NCBI GenBank assembly: GCA_027485485.1
Contig: JAIXQY010000053.1
Span: 1 to 40,189, forward strand
DNA from: Sphingomonadales bacterium
Lineage (GTDB): Bacteria > Pseudomonadota > Alphaproteobacteria > Sphingomonadales > Sphingomonadaceae
Length of the DNA stretch: 40,189 nt
Reading direction: 5' to 3'
Below are positions 15,959 to 24,635 of the stretch, piece after piece. Each line of letters opens with the position of its first letter. Position 1 is the stretch's first letter. The notes beneath the pieces were generated by a model that was not told where the DNA came from, ran no database searches, and was given only the letters and a program-made list of their open reading frames with translations. The position numbers were made by a program, and so were the translations under genes.

Positions 15959-18148
15959 ATGGTGAGTTCGTCGCCCGCCCCCACCCTCAACAGGGTCCGC
16001 GTCATTCCCTTCCAGCACGGACTGGGGGCGCTGGATTATGCCGTGCCGGCCGGCATGGAGCTGCACCCCGGCGATGCGGTGGAGGTGCCCTTGGGCCCGC
16101 GCCGCATCATCGGCGTGGTGTGGGATCTGGAATCGCTCGCCGCGCCCGATGTGGCGGCCAGCCGGCTGCGCCCTGTTGCGGCCCGGCTTGATCTGCCGCC
16201 GCTGGCCGCGCCCTTGCGCCGGCTGATCGACTGGACCGCCGATTATTATGTCGCGTCGCTGCAATCGGTGGTGCGCATGGCCTGGCCATCGGTGGCGTTC
16301 CTCAATCCGCGGGAGTTCACCGAATATCGCCTGGGTGGGCCGCCGCCAAAGCGCCTCACCCCGGAACGGGCGCAGGCACTTGAGAAATTGGAGGGCCGAC
16401 AGGGGAGTGCGCGCGATCTGGCCCGCATGGCCGGCGTGTCAGAAGCGGTGATTCGCGGGCTGGTTGCGGCGGGCACGCTGCTTGCGCAAACCGTCTCGGG
16501 CGATGCCAGCCCGCCCGAACCAGACCCGGCGTTTGCGCCGCCACAACTCTCCGCCGAACAGCAGGCGGTTGCCGCTGAACTGGTCGCCGCCGTCGCTGCC
16601 GGCCAGTTTGCGCCGATGCTGCTGGAAGGCGTGACCGGTTCCGGCAAGACCGAGGTCTATTTCGAAGCGGTGGCGCAGGCCATCCGCGGCGGCGGCCAGG
16701 CGCTGGTGATGGTGCCGGAAATCGCGCTCACGGCGCCGTGGCTGGCGCGCTTTGCGGCACGGTTTGGCTGCCAGCCGGTGGCGTGGCACAGCGATCTGAA
16801 AACCAGCGAGCGCCGCGCCGCCTGGGCCGCCATCGCCGACGGCCGCGCCAAGGTGGTGGTGGGCGCACGGTCGGCGCTGTTCCTGCCCTATGCCAAGCTG
16901 AAAACCATCATCGTCGATGAAGCCCATGAAGCCAGCTTCAAGCAGGAGGAGGGCGTGCATTATCACGCCCGCGACGTGGCGGTGATGCGCGGACGGATGG
17001 AAAGCCTGCCCGTGGTGCTGGCCACCGCCACCCCGGCCATCGAAACCCAGGTGCTGGCCGATCGGGGCACCTATCGCCACCTCCACCTGCCCGGCCGTTT
17101 TGGCGGGGCCGAGCTGCCCGATGTGCAGCTGGTGGACATGACGCGCCATCCCCCGGCGCGGGGCCAATTCCTGTCGCCGCCGGTGGTGGCGGCCCTCACC
17201 GACACGCTGGCGAAGGGCGAACAGTCGCTGCTGTTCCTCAACCGGCGCGGCTATGCCCCGCTCACCCTGTGCCGCACCTGCGGGCACCGCATCCAGTGCC
17301 CCAACTGCACCGCCTGGATGGTGGAACATCGCCTGTCGCGCCGGCTGGCCTGCCATCATTGCGGCCACCAGATGCCGGTGCCGGAAACCTGCCCCGAATG
17401 CGGCGCGCCTGACAGTCTGGCCGCTTGCGGCCCCGGCGTGGAGCGCATCGCCGAAGAGGTGCGCCGGCTCTTCCCCACCGCCCGCACGGCGATGGTGACC
17501 AGCGACACCATCACCAGCCCGGCCCGCGCCGCCGCGCTGATGGCTGCGGTGGACGCCCGCGAGGTGGACATCATCATCGGCACCCAGATGGTGACCAAGG
17601 GCTATCACTTCCCCGATCTCACACTGGTGGGCATTGTTGATGCCGATCTGGGGCTTTCGGGCGGCGATTTGCGCGCTGGCGAGCGGTGTTGGCAGCAGAT
17701 CGTGCAGGCATCGGGCCGGGCCGGGCGCGGGCAGAAGCCGGGGCGCGTGCTGATCCAGACGCACCAGCCAGGGGCCGCGCTGATGCAAGCGTTGAAGCAT
17801 GGCGATGCCAAGGGTTTTTTCGCCGCGGAGATCGCCGCGCGCCGCGATTTGGGCCTGCCGCCGTTCGGGCGGCTGGCGGCGCTGATCATCAGTTCCGAAG
17901 ATGCCGCCGCCGCCAAGGCCGCCGCCGACACGCTGGGCAGTGCCGCGCCGCAAGCCGATGGCCTGCTGGTGCTGGGCCCGGCGCCGGCGCCGCTGGCCAT
18001 GCTGCGCGGGCGGCACCGGCATCGGCTGCTGGTGCAGGCCAGGCGCGACCTGCCGCTGCCCGCCATCCTGCGGGACTGGCTGGCCCGCACGGCCCTGCCA
18101 TCATCAGTGCGCGTGGTTGTGGATGTGGACCCCTACAGTTTCGTTTGA
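15959..18148 (+). CDS. priA: Primosomal replication restart helicase PriA
   Basis: 3'-5' helicase that reloads the replisome at stalled forks. The 729 aa product shows the N-terminal DNA-binding domain, then Walker A GVTGSGKTEVYFEA near residues 224-237, the DEAH box near 320 (VDEAHEASFKQEE), and eight zinc-binding Cys between about 438 and 485 (CRTCGHRIQCPNC ... CHHCGH ... CPECGA). Motifs V and VI follow (GTQMVTKGYHFPDL, QASGRAGR). I chose ATG 15959; a TTG five codons upstream is in frame but unlikely. The 3' end overlaps the convergent LytTR gene by 16 bp. Complete and apparently functional. Confidence 0.96.
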   Translation: MVSSSPAPTLNRVRVIPFQHGLGALDYAVPAGMELHPGDAVEVPLGPRRIIGVVWDLESLAAPDVAASRLRPVAARLDLPPLAAPLRRLIDWTADYYVASLQSVVRMAWPSVAFLNPREFTEYRLGGPPPKRLTPERAQALEKLEGRQGSARDLARMAGVSEAVIRGLVAAGTLLAQTVSGDASPPEPDPAFAPPQLSAEQQAVAAELVAAVAAGQFAPMLLEGVTGSGKTEVYFEAVAQAIRGGGQALVMVPEIALTAPWLARFAARFGCQPVAWHSDLKTSERRAAWAAIADGRAKVVVGARSALFLPYAKLKTIIVDEAHEASFKQEEGVHYHARDVAVMRGRMESLPVVLATATPAIETQVLADRGTYRHLHLPGRFGGAELPDVQLVDMTRHPPARGQFLSPPVVAALTDTLAKGEQSLLFLNRRGYAPLTLCRTCGHRIQCPNCTAWMVEHRLSRRLACHHCGHQMPVPETCPECGAPDSLAACGPGVERIAEEVRRLFPTARTAMVTSDTITSPARAAALMAAVDAREVDIIIGTQMVTKGYHFPDLTLVGIVDADLGLSGGDLRAGERCWQQIVQASGRAGRGQKPGRVLIQTHQPGAALMQALKHGDAKGFFAAEIAARRDLGLPPFGRLAALIISSEDAAAAKAAADTLGSAAPQADGLLVLGPAPAPLAMLRGRHRHRLLVQARRDLPLPAILRDWLARTALPSSVRVVVDVDPYSFV

Positions 18149-18960
18149 AGCCAGCCCGCCGCGCGGACGGCTGGCAGGAAGCTCTCGCTCACCGCCTGCT
18201 CGCCGCCATCGGCCAGCACCAGTTTCCAGCGCCGGCCATCGCGCGCTGCGCCCACCACATGGCTGCGCGCCACCCAGGCGCTGCGATGCACCTGCATCCC
18301 GTCCAACCCGGCCAGTTCGGGCAGCGCATCGGACAGCCGGAACAGCACCAGCGGGCGGCGGTAGGTTCCGGGGCCATCGGCCAGCACCAGCCGCAGATAA
18401 TGATCCTCGGCGGCCACCATGAGCACATCGGCCAGATCAGGCAGGCCGGCACGCTGGGCCAGCAGCGACGGCGCGAGAACCGGGGCGGCTGGCGGGGCTG
18501 CGGCCGGCGCATCAGCCACCGGCACCATTCCGCGCGGCCCACGCAACAAGGCCGTGAGCGCCGAAATCGAACCGGCCACCATCAGCGCCGTCAGATACAG
18601 GCCCAACCAGGGCAGCACCATCGGCTTGCCAATGGCGCGGAACATCAGATCGATCTCCAGCGGCATGCTGGCATTGATCAGCAAGGCCCCGGTGACGGCG
18701 GCCAGCACCGCCATGCGGCGATTGCCGGTGCGCGGCCCCACCCAGCCATACCACAGCCACCATTTCACGCTGTTCCAGCCGATCAGCACCAGCCAGAACA
18801 CCAGCCGGCTGGGAAAGGCCAGCCGCCCGGTGTCAAACGGGCCGGCGACGGCACACACCGCCACGGCAAACAGGGTGCCGGCGACCAGCGGCCGCAGCGG
18901 CGGGGCGGTGTCACGCGAAAGGCTGAGAGTCGATTCCACGAAGCGTGAATCCGGCACCAT
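18133..18960 (-). CDS. Membrane-anchored LytTR-type transcription regulator
   Basis: A 275 aa protein combining an N-terminal membrane region with a C-terminal LytTR DNA-binding domain. Four hydrophobic segments are evident near residues 25-43, 53-73, 82-100 and 112-134. A Pro/Ala linker (about 150-170) leads into the LytTR domain: VAAEDHYLRLVLADG, then LFRLSDALPEL and MQVHRSAWVARSHV, the family's strand-helix landmarks. There is no receiver domain, so the signal is probably sensed through the membrane part, as in other membrane-LytTR proteins of alphaproteobacteria. Target genes are unknown. No Shine-Dalgarno is visible before ATG 18960, but a good promoter lies about 25 bp upstream. Confidence 0.86.
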   Translation of the reverse strand: MVPDSRFVESTLSLSRDTAPPLRPLVAGTLFAVAVCAVAGPFDTGRLAFPSRLVFWLVLIGWNSVKWWLWYGWVGPRTGNRRMAVLAAVTGALLINASMPLEIDLMFRAIGKPMVLPWLGLYLTALMVAGSISALTALLRGPRGMVPVADAPAAAPPAAPVLAPSLLAQRAGLPDLADVLMVAAEDHYLRLVLADGPGTYRRPLVLFRLSDALPELAGLDGMQVHRSAWVARSHVVGAARDGRRWKLVLADGGEQAVSESFLPAVRAAGWLQTKL

Positions 18961-18983
18961 GCAGGGTTGACGAAGCGATTGGC

Positions 18984-19011
18984 ATCATAGGCGAAAGCGG
19001 CGTTGCAGCAA
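18984..19011 (-). promoter_or_regulatory. Probable promoter of the LytTR regulator
   Basis: Read on the minus strand, TTGCTG (19006-19011) and TATGAT (18984-18989) are spaced by 16 bp. The -10 matches the sigma-70 consensus at five of six bases. It lies 24 bp upstream of the LytTR ATG, giving a short leader of about 15-18 bases. It is the only convincing promoter in this divergent gap; none was found for the gene at 19067. Confidence 0.45.
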
Positions 19012-19066
19012 GCGGCGGGGATTGGCCAAACGACGCACGTCAACCTCTGCCGAAAGGAACCCGCCG

Positions 19067-19564
19067 ATGCTCGCCAATCTCTCGCCGCTGCTGCTCGCCC
19101 ATCTGGTGGCCGCCTGCCTCGCCATGCCGCTGGGCCTGTATCAGATGCTGGCCCGCCAGGGCACGCCGGGCCATGCGCTGGCCGGGCGGCTTTATGTGCC
19201 GGCCATGCTGGTGTGCAACATCGGCGCGCTGGCCAGTTACCGGCCCGACACCAAGTTCCTGCCCTTCCACATCCTGGCGTTCGTCAGCCTCTATTCGCTG
19301 GCCACCGGCATGTGGGCGCTGAAAAAATGGCTGCGGGATCGCCAGCCGAAAGACCTGAAGGCGCACAAGATCCAGATGGCCTATAGCTGGCTGGGCCTGA
19401 TGATGGCCGGGTTCAGCCAGGTGCTCACCAATCCGCGCTTTGGCATCATCGAAGGCTTCGAACCCGTGCAGTTCTGGGCGATGGTGATCGGCCTGAACGT
19501 GGTGATGTATGCCATCGGCAGCTGGTGGCTGTTCCGCGTGCTGCTGCGCCGTCAGCTGGCCTGA
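19067..19564 (+). CDS. DUF2306-like four-helix membrane protein
   Basis: A 165 aa integral membrane protein resembling the DUF2306 family. Hydrophobic helices lie near residues 7-25, 43-58, 65-82, 104-120 and 133-155; conserved-looking His residues (H12, H34) and a Tyr/Trp-rich loop AYSWLGLMMAGFSQ are present. Family members are predicted membrane proteins of unknown function. ATG 19067 has an AAGGAA Shine-Dalgarno eight bases upstream; the open frame 45 bases longer has no such support. The 3' end overlaps the convergent flippase gene by 13 bp. Confidence 0.75.
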   Translation: MLANLSPLLLAHLVAACLAMPLGLYQMLARQGTPGHALAGRLYVPAMLVCNIGALASYRPDTKFLPFHILAFVSLYSLATGMWALKKWLRDRQPKDLKAHKIQMAYSWLGLMMAGFSQVLTNPRFGIIEGFEPVQFWAMVIGLNVVMYAIGSWWLFRVLLRRQLA

Positions 19565-21090
19565 TCGGGCAGGGCGGGGGCCAGCGGCAGGTTCGCCGCC
19601 TCCGCCTCGATCTTCTTCAGCCCGCGGCTGAACAGCAGGCGATCCGCGCCCTTGAAGCCAAAGCGCCAGATGATGAAGCCGAACGTGCCCAATATGGCGA
19701 CAAAGCCGATCGAAAGCTGGATGGGTTCGGGCGTGCGCAGCACCAGCAGGCCGGTGCCAAAGGCCGGCACGCCCGCCAGGATCAGGCTGAAGCGCCAGCC
19801 GGCCACCGCATGGCCCAATCGGGCCGCCAACAGGCGCGATTTGGCCACCGATTGCAGCAACGCCGCCACCGCCAGGGCCAGCGCCGCCCCCACGCCGCCA
19901 CCGATTGGCCCCTCCAGCGGCACCAGCCACAGGCTCAGCCCCAGCTGGACGCCCAGCCCGATCAGCGACCACATCAGATTGGGCCCGCGCGCCACATAGA
20001 TCAGGGCACCCTCCGCCACCGCCGCCTGCGCGGCAAACAATTCCACGGTCAACAGCACCGCCAGCACCACCACGCCGGCGGCAAAGGCCGGGCCAAACAG
20101 GCCCATGCCGGCCTTGCCCGTCATCCCCAGCGCCAGCACCACCGCCAGTTGCACAGACGCCACCCAAAAGCTGATCTGGCGCACATGGGATGCCACCTTT
20201 GCCAGATTGCCAACCGCCAGATTGCGGGTGAGCACCGGGCCCAGGATCGGATCAAAACTGGATTTCAGCCGCTGCGGCAGCGAGGCGATCTGCTGCGCCA
20301 CATAATAAATGCCCACCACTTCGGCAGATGCAAAGCGACCCAATATGAAGATATCAAGCCTGCGCGCACCCCATTCCGCCACATCGGCCCCGGCCAGCGG
20401 CACATTGGCCCGGGCAATCGCCCACAGCCGCGCCGGATCAAACCGCCAGCCGCGTGGCCAGCCAAAGCGCCGGAGTGCCGGCATCACCGCCGCCAGGCAG
20501 GCCGCCGCCATCGACAAGAGATAGGCGATCAGCATGCCATCGCCCTTCAAGGCGGTGAAGGCCAGCGCCAGCGCCGCGATCGACAGCATCCAGGGTTCGA
20601 TGATGGCCCGCGCCCGCACCTGCGCGCCCACATCATGATGATAGGCCAGGCCCGCCAGCGCCACATCGGCCAGGGCGATGAACGGTATGATCAGGGCAAA
20701 CCATTGCCCCAGCGGCCCGATCGCACCGGCGGGGAACAGCAGTTGCGGCAGCGCGACCAGCAGCGCCGATCCGGCCAGCGACACGATCAGCGCCAGCACC
20801 AGCGCATCGAACAGCGCGCCGGCCTCGTCCTGCGGCCGGCGCGCCATGTCTTCGGCCAGGCCGCGCTTCAGCCCCAGCGTGGCCAGCATCGCAGCCAGTT
20901 CCACCACCATGGTGGCATAGGCGAACTGGCCCAGCGCCTCGGCGCCATAGAGCCGGCCGGCGATGAACAGAAACGGCAGGCGCGCCGCCAGCCGCAACAC
21001 ATAACCAAAGAAACTGGTGCGCCCGCCCTTGGCCAGCGCCGCGGTTTCCGCCGCGTCGCGGGAAACGGAGGCGGACGGATCAGCCAACAT
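19552..21090 (-). CDS. Oligosaccharide flippase (Wzx-like) membrane protein
   Basis: A 512 aa polytopic membrane protein of the MOP exporter superfamily, polysaccharide-biosynthesis branch. It carries about 12-14 hydrophobic helices and the typical N-terminal RTSFFGYVLRLAARLPFLFIAGRLYGAEALGQFAYATMV-like opening that these proteins use for lipid-linked glycan export. It would move an undecaprenyl-linked unit across the inner membrane. No glycosyltransferase cluster surrounds it; galU, 2 kb downstream, is the only related sugar gene. Its ATG overlaps the end of the flavin reductase gene by 11 bp, so the two are probably co-transcribed although functionally unrelated. Confidence 0.82.
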   Translation of the reverse strand: MLADPSASVSRDAAETAALAKGGRTSFFGYVLRLAARLPFLFIAGRLYGAEALGQFAYATMVVELAAMLATLGLKRGLAEDMARRPQDEAGALFDALVLALIVSLAGSALLVALPQLLFPAGAIGPLGQWFALIIPFIALADVALAGLAYHHDVGAQVRARAIIEPWMLSIAALALAFTALKGDGMLIAYLLSMAAACLAAVMPALRRFGWPRGWRFDPARLWAIARANVPLAGADVAEWGARRLDIFILGRFASAEVVGIYYVAQQIASLPQRLKSSFDPILGPVLTRNLAVGNLAKVASHVRQISFWVASVQLAVVLALGMTGKAGMGLFGPAFAAGVVVLAVLLTVELFAAQAAVAEGALIYVARGPNLMWSLIGLGVQLGLSLWLVPLEGPIGGGVGAALALAVAALLQSVAKSRLLAARLGHAVAGWRFSLILAGVPAFGTGLLVLRTPEPIQLSIGFVAILGTFGFIIWRFGFKGADRLLFSRGLKKIEAEAANLPLAPALPDQAS

Positions 21091-21607
21091 GCACCCGGCG
21101 ATAGCGGCCGTGCAGATAGAGCAGCGGCTCGCGGCTGGTGTCGAGCGCGAGGCGGATCACCCGGCCGACGATGATGCGGTGATCGCCGCCATCATGATCG
21201 GCATGAAGTTCGCAGGCAAAGGCCGCCTTGGCCGCGGCCAGCACCGGCACGCCATCCCAATCCTGCCAGTCATGATCGCCAAACCGATCAACATCCTTGC
21301 GCACGAACCGATCGGCTACGCTTTGGGCATCAAGATCGAGGATATTGATGGCAAAGCGCCCGGTTTCGCGAAATGCCGGCAGCGCCGAAGCACCATTGGC
21401 CGGGCAGAACAGCAGCAGCGGTGGATCGAGGCTGACCGAGGTGAAGCTGTTGGCGGTCAGGCCCACGCGCTGGCCAGCGGCGGTTTGCCCGGTCACCACC
21501 GTCACACCAGTGGCAAAGCAGCCAAAGGCGTCGCGCAGCAGGCGCGGTTCGAACGGCGCGGTGGCCAGGCGATGTTCGGAAGCAGGAGCGGGGACAGCAG
21601 CGGACAT
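21080..21607 (-). CDS. Flavin reductase family protein
   Basis: A 175 aa FMN-binding split-barrel flavin reductase. Visible family features are LRDAFGCFATGVTVVTG near the start, GLTANSFTSVSLDPPLLLF (flavin binding), FAINIL, and a C-terminal DHRIIVGRV followed by PLLYLHGRYR. Such enzymes supply reduced FMN/FAD to a partner monooxygenase. No monooxygenase component is encoded in the window, so its partner is unknown. The gene lies directly upstream of the flippase, with overlapping ends, and is divergent from the small molybdopterin-fold gene. Confidence 0.9.
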   Translation of the reverse strand: MSAAVPAPASEHRLATAPFEPRLLRDAFGCFATGVTVVTGQTAAGQRVGLTANSFTSVSLDPPLLLFCPANGASALPAFRETGRFAINILDLDAQSVADRFVRKDVDRFGDHDWQDWDGVPVLAAAKAAFACELHADHDGGDHRIIVGRVIRLALDTSREPLLYLHGRYRRVHVG

Positions 21608-21728
21608 GCCGCGTCCCTATCGCGATTCGCAGCCCCGTCAATGTTGCGCTTTCCCCCTGCGCTGTTATCGCTTCAGGCCTGCGTCTTGCTGGCAACAGCC
21701 GCACAAACTCGAATTCTGGGTGCCCATC

Positions 21729-22157
21729 ATGATCACAGCTGCCCTCGCCCTGGCATTTGCGACCCTGCCCGTCAGCCTGCCGCTGGATGCCGCCAGCCTG
21801 GCCCCGCTGCCGCGCGCCAGCGCCGATCTCACCGCCCATGGCAAAACCAGCCGCTGTGACGGCGTATGGCTGGCCGATCTGGCTGCCGCCAGGGGCCTGC
21901 CCAGCGGCGAGGCGGTGCGCGGGCCGGCCCTGTCCATCCTGATTCGGGCCGAGGCGGCCGATGGCTATCGCGTGGTGTTTGCCTTGAGCGAAATCGATCG
22001 CCGTCTGGGCAACAAGCCGGTGCTGATCGCCGACCGGTGCGATGGCAAGCCGCTGCCTGCTGCTGATGGCCCGCTGCGGCTGGTGGTGCCCGGCGAAGCC
22101 CGCGCCGCCCGTTCTGTCAAGCAATTGCGGGCGTTGAGCGTTCAGCAACTGCCCTGA
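21729..22157 (+). CDS. Small exported protein with oxidoreductase molybdopterin-like fold
   Basis: A 142 aa protein. A short hydrophobic N terminus (residues 1-17) suggests export. The rest matches the C-terminal part of the SUOX-type molybdopterin domain: HGKTSRCDGVWLADL, then a long strand ADGYRVVFALSEID, then KPVLIADRCDGKPL and PLRLVVPGEARAARSVKQL. In full-size enzymes this fold holds the molybdenum cofactor; here the cofactor-ligating Cys region is missing because the protein is too short. It is probably a stand-alone relative of unknown role, not a sulfite oxidase. The ATG has no strong Shine-Dalgarno. Confidence 0.72.
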   Translation: MITAALALAFATLPVSLPLDAASLAPLPRASADLTAHGKTSRCDGVWLADLAAARGLPSGEAVRGPALSILIRAEAADGYRVVFALSEIDRRLGNKPVLIADRCDGKPLPAADGPLRLVVPGEARAARSVKQLRALSVQQLP

Positions 22158-22284
22158 TTCGGGCCACATCACTACGTCGAACGACCTGAAATCGACAGCG
22201 AATGTGCCAACTGTTCTGCTTGCGAGATCACTTCATTTGGGCAAATTACACGCCATGAAAAAATGAAATTTTGGCAAGGTCGCA
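22158..22284 (+). promoter_or_regulatory. AT-rich intergenic region before the response regulator
   Basis: This 127 bp gap is one of the most AT-rich parts of the window, especially 22230-22275, so it probably holds the promoter of the downstream regulator. A TTGCGA at 22220-22225 is a possible -35, but no convincing -10 is found at the right distance. No hairpin or long repeat is seen. Confidence 0.35.
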
Positions 22285-22953
22285 GTGAAGATCGGCATTT
22301 TCCATCACCAGCCGCAGGAGGCCGGGCGGCTTTCAGTGGCTCTGGCCCGGCTCGGCCACAAGCCGATGGCCATGGTCACCGGCGCCGCCGTGATCGAGGC
22401 CGTGCCCCATGAACGCTTCGATGCGCTGCTGATGCGCTGGGATGGCGCCGAATTGTGCGGTGTTGCCGTGCTGCATCGGCTGCGGCAGGCGCACGACCGA
22501 TTGCCGGTGATGATCATGCTGGTGTCCCCCGACGCGCCGGGTGGCATCGCCGAGGCGGCCGATGTGGTGCTCGAAGATGCGGCTGACGAGGAAGCGCTGG
22601 CTGCCGCGCTGGCGGCGGCACAACAGGCCCGCCCCCGCCAATATGATGGCGAGAACCCGGCGGAAGGGCTGGTGTTCAACCGGGTCAACCACCAGGTGAC
22701 CGTGAGCGGCCACGAGATCCAGCTCACCGCCAAGGAATTCGCGCTGGCACGGCTGCTGATCGACAATGTCGGCCAGGCCCTGTCCCGCGATGCCATCATG
22801 GCCGCGGTGTGGGGCCGTGGCGACCAGCCTGGCAGCCGCACGCTCGACGCGCACATCGCCCAGGTGCGCAAGCGCCTGGCGCTGCGGCCCGAACATGGCT
22901 GGCGCCTCAGTTCGGTCTATGGCTTTGGCTATCGGCTGGACCGGGTGGACTGA
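22285..22953 (+). CDS. OmpR-family response regulator with degenerate receiver
   Basis: A 222 aa two-domain protein. The C-terminal winged helix (about 125-222) is canonical for the OmpR/PhoB class: ITLTAKEF-like QLTAKEFALARLLIDN, then SRDAIMAAVWG, SRTLDAHIAQVRKRL and VYGFGYRL. The N-terminal receiver fold (about 1-110) has lost its chemistry: the acceptor Asp position, five residues after D46 of FDALL, is Arg51; the N-terminal acidic pair is His7-His8; and the conserved Lys is absent. It should therefore act without phosphorylation. No histidine kinase gene is adjacent. The start is a GTG at 22285 with AAGG nearby. The gene ends 3 bp from the convergent galU. Confidence 0.88.
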   Translation: MKIGIFHHQPQEAGRLSVALARLGHKPMAMVTGAAVIEAVPHERFDALLMRWDGAELCGVAVLHRLRQAHDRLPVMIMLVSPDAPGGIAEAADVVLEDAADEEALAAALAAAQQARPRQYDGENPAEGLVFNRVNHQVTVSGHEIQLTAKEFALARLLIDNVGQALSRDAIMAAVWGRGDQPGSRTLDAHIAQVRKRLALRPEHGWRLSSVYGFGYRLDRVD

Positions 22954-22956
22954 CAG

Positions 22957-23829
22957 TCAGAGGGTCTGGCTGCGCAACCAGTCGCGCACCGCCGGGCCGA
23001 TATCCGGCCGTTCCAGCGCCAGGGCGACATTGGCCATGATATGCCCGGCCTTGTCCCCGCAATCAAAGCGGGTGCCGGTGAAGGTGACAGCGTGGAACGG
23101 CTGCACGCCGATCATATCGGCCATGGCATCGGTCAACTGGATTTCACCGCCGGCGCCGCGCTTGCCTTTGGCCAGCACGTCCATCACCTCGGGTTGCAGG
23201 ATATAACGGCCAATGGCCGCCAGCCGCGACGGGGCGGTGCCCTGCGGCGGCTTTTCCACCAGCGCCTTCACCTCGGTGATCAGGCCATCAACGGCACCGG
23301 GTGACACGATGCCATAACGGTGCGTGTGTTCGGCAGGTACCTCAAGCACCGAGATCACGTTGCCGCCCAACCGGTTATAGGCGTCGTGCATTTCCTTCAG
23401 CGCGGGATTGGCCGGGTTCCACAGCAATTCATCGGGCAAGAGCACGGCAAAGGCATCATTGCCCACAACATGGCGGGCGCACCACACGGCATGGCCCAGG
23501 CCCGACGGTTCCTGCTGGCGCACATAGGATATGCGGCCGGGTTCCAGCTGGGTGGTCTCCAGCGTCGCCAATTCGGCGTGCTTGCCCTTGGCGCGCAGGC
23601 TTTCCGTCAACTCCCAGGCGATATCGAAATAATCCTCCAGCGCGCTCTTGCCGCGCGCCGTCACGAACACCAGCCGTTCAATCCCGGCCGAAAGCGCCTC
23701 GTCGACGGCATATTGCAGCAGCGGCTTGTCCACCACCGGCAGCATTTCCTTGGGCACCGCCTTGGTGGCCGGCAGGAACCGTGTGCCCTGGCCGCCAACG
23801 GGAAACACCGCCGTTTTCACTGGTTTCAT
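22957..23829 (-). CDS. galU: UTP-glucose-1-phosphate uridylyltransferase
   Basis: Makes UDP-glucose from UTP and glucose-1-phosphate for polysaccharide, glycolipid and trehalose synthesis. The 290 aa product has the nucleotide-binding opening TAVFPVGGQGTRFLPATKAVPKEMLP, the catalytic Lys region VEKPPQGTAPS, and the GxGGEIQLTDA motif. In most relatives the first motif reads FPVAGLGTRFLPAT; the GGQG wording is a mild alphaproteobacterial variation. I chose the ATG at 23829; a TTG ten codons upstream is in frame but adds non-family residues. The 112 bp upstream holds no convincing promoter. It ends 3 bp from the convergent response regulator gene. Confidence 0.95.
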   Translation of the reverse strand: MKPVKTAVFPVGGQGTRFLPATKAVPKEMLPVVDKPLLQYAVDEALSAGIERLVFVTARGKSALEDYFDIAWELTESLRAKGKHAELATLETTQLEPGRISYVRQQEPSGLGHAVWCARHVVGNDAFAVLLPDELLWNPANPALKEMHDAYNRLGGNVISVLEVPAEHTHRYGIVSPGAVDGLITEVKALVEKPPQGTAPSRLAAIGRYILQPEVMDVLAKGKRGAGGEIQLTDAMADMIGVQPFHAVTFTGTRFDCGDKAGHIMANVALALERPDIGPAVRDWLRSQTL

Positions 23830-23941
23830 GGTCAACAATACCCCCGTATCTGATGGCAACCATCCATTGCGATTGCAAACGGCTGGTCAAGCCAAAGTTT
23901 GATGAACTGCCCGGCACGTGCGGCCAACCGCGCCCCGCCCG

Positions 23942-24604
23942 TCAATGCACCGGGAAGCGCAGCAGGCGCCCCGCATCCAGCACCAGCGCCTCGGCCGGCC
24001 CGGCCAGCGCCGCCTTCAGCACCGGATCGGCCACATCCAGCCCGCCGGTGAAGGCGCCAAAGGCCGGCAGGATCAACTTGGCGGCGCTCAAGGCAAAACA
24101 GCGGCGGGCGATATGGCGGCCACGCTGGCGGATCACCAGCTTGGGATGGAAATGGCCCGACAATTCCGGCGTGGTGTCCGCCCCATCGGCTTCGTGGCGC
24201 AACACCATCGGCCCCAATGTCGCTTCCGGCATCACCCGTCCGCCCAGCCGGGCCCCGGCCTCCTCGTCATGGTTGCCGGTGATCCACCACCAATCCAGGT
24301 TGCGCGTCATCATCTGCAAGGCGCTGCGGGTTTCGGACGCCATGCGTTCGGGCCCGCCCTGATCGTGGAAACTGTCCCCCAGACAGATCAGCCGCGCCGC
24401 GCCCGTGGTCTCGACCGCATCGATCAGCGCCGCCAGTGTTTCGGTGGTGGCGTGTGGTGGCAGCAACCAGCCCTTTTTCGCGAAGTGGCTGGCCTTTTCC
24501 AGGTGGAGATCGGCGACCAGCAGCGTCGCTTGCGCCGGCCAGAACAGCGCGCCGCTGGCCAGCGGCACCAGCGTCTCTCCCGCGAACGAAAAGGCAACAT
24601 CCAT
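23942..24604 (-). CDS. pdeM: Ligase-associated DNA damage response endonuclease PdeM
   Basis: A calcineurin-like metallophosphoesterase of 220 aa belonging to the ligase-associated DNA damage response set. All metal-binding motifs are present: D32-L-H34, G76-D77, G110-N111-H112-D113 and G150-H151-F-H153. The family acts as a nuclease/phosphoesterase on DNA ends. The ATG at 24604 was chosen because the family begins with a short strand (VAFSFAGETLVPL); the longer open frame reads into the helicase gene. It follows the Lhr-like helicase by 31 bp, the standard order, so they form one minus-strand operon. The ligase that normally accompanies them is not in this window. Confidence 0.88.
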   Translation of the reverse strand: MDVAFSFAGETLVPLASGALFWPAQATLLVADLHLEKASHFAKKGWLLPPHATTETLAALIDAVETTGAARLICLGDSFHDQGGPERMASETRSALQMMTRNLDWWWITGNHDEEAGARLGGRVMPEATLGPMVLRHEADGADTTPELSGHFHPKLVIRQRGRHIARRCFALSAAKLILPAFGAFTGGLDVADPVLKAALAGPAEALVLDAGRLLRFPVH

Positions 24605-24635
24605 CGCCGGCTGATGCCTGTTGCCGGCCGTGCGG

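Noticed and set aside
16439-18022. Long minus-strand frame opposite priA
   Set aside because: Shadow of priA; its sequence carries no recognisable domain.
23830-23941. Promoter for galU (TTGACC at 23885-23890 on the minus strand)
   Set aside because: A good -35 is present but the sequence at the -10 spacing (ATGGAT) matches the consensus poorly, so it is not listed as a feature.
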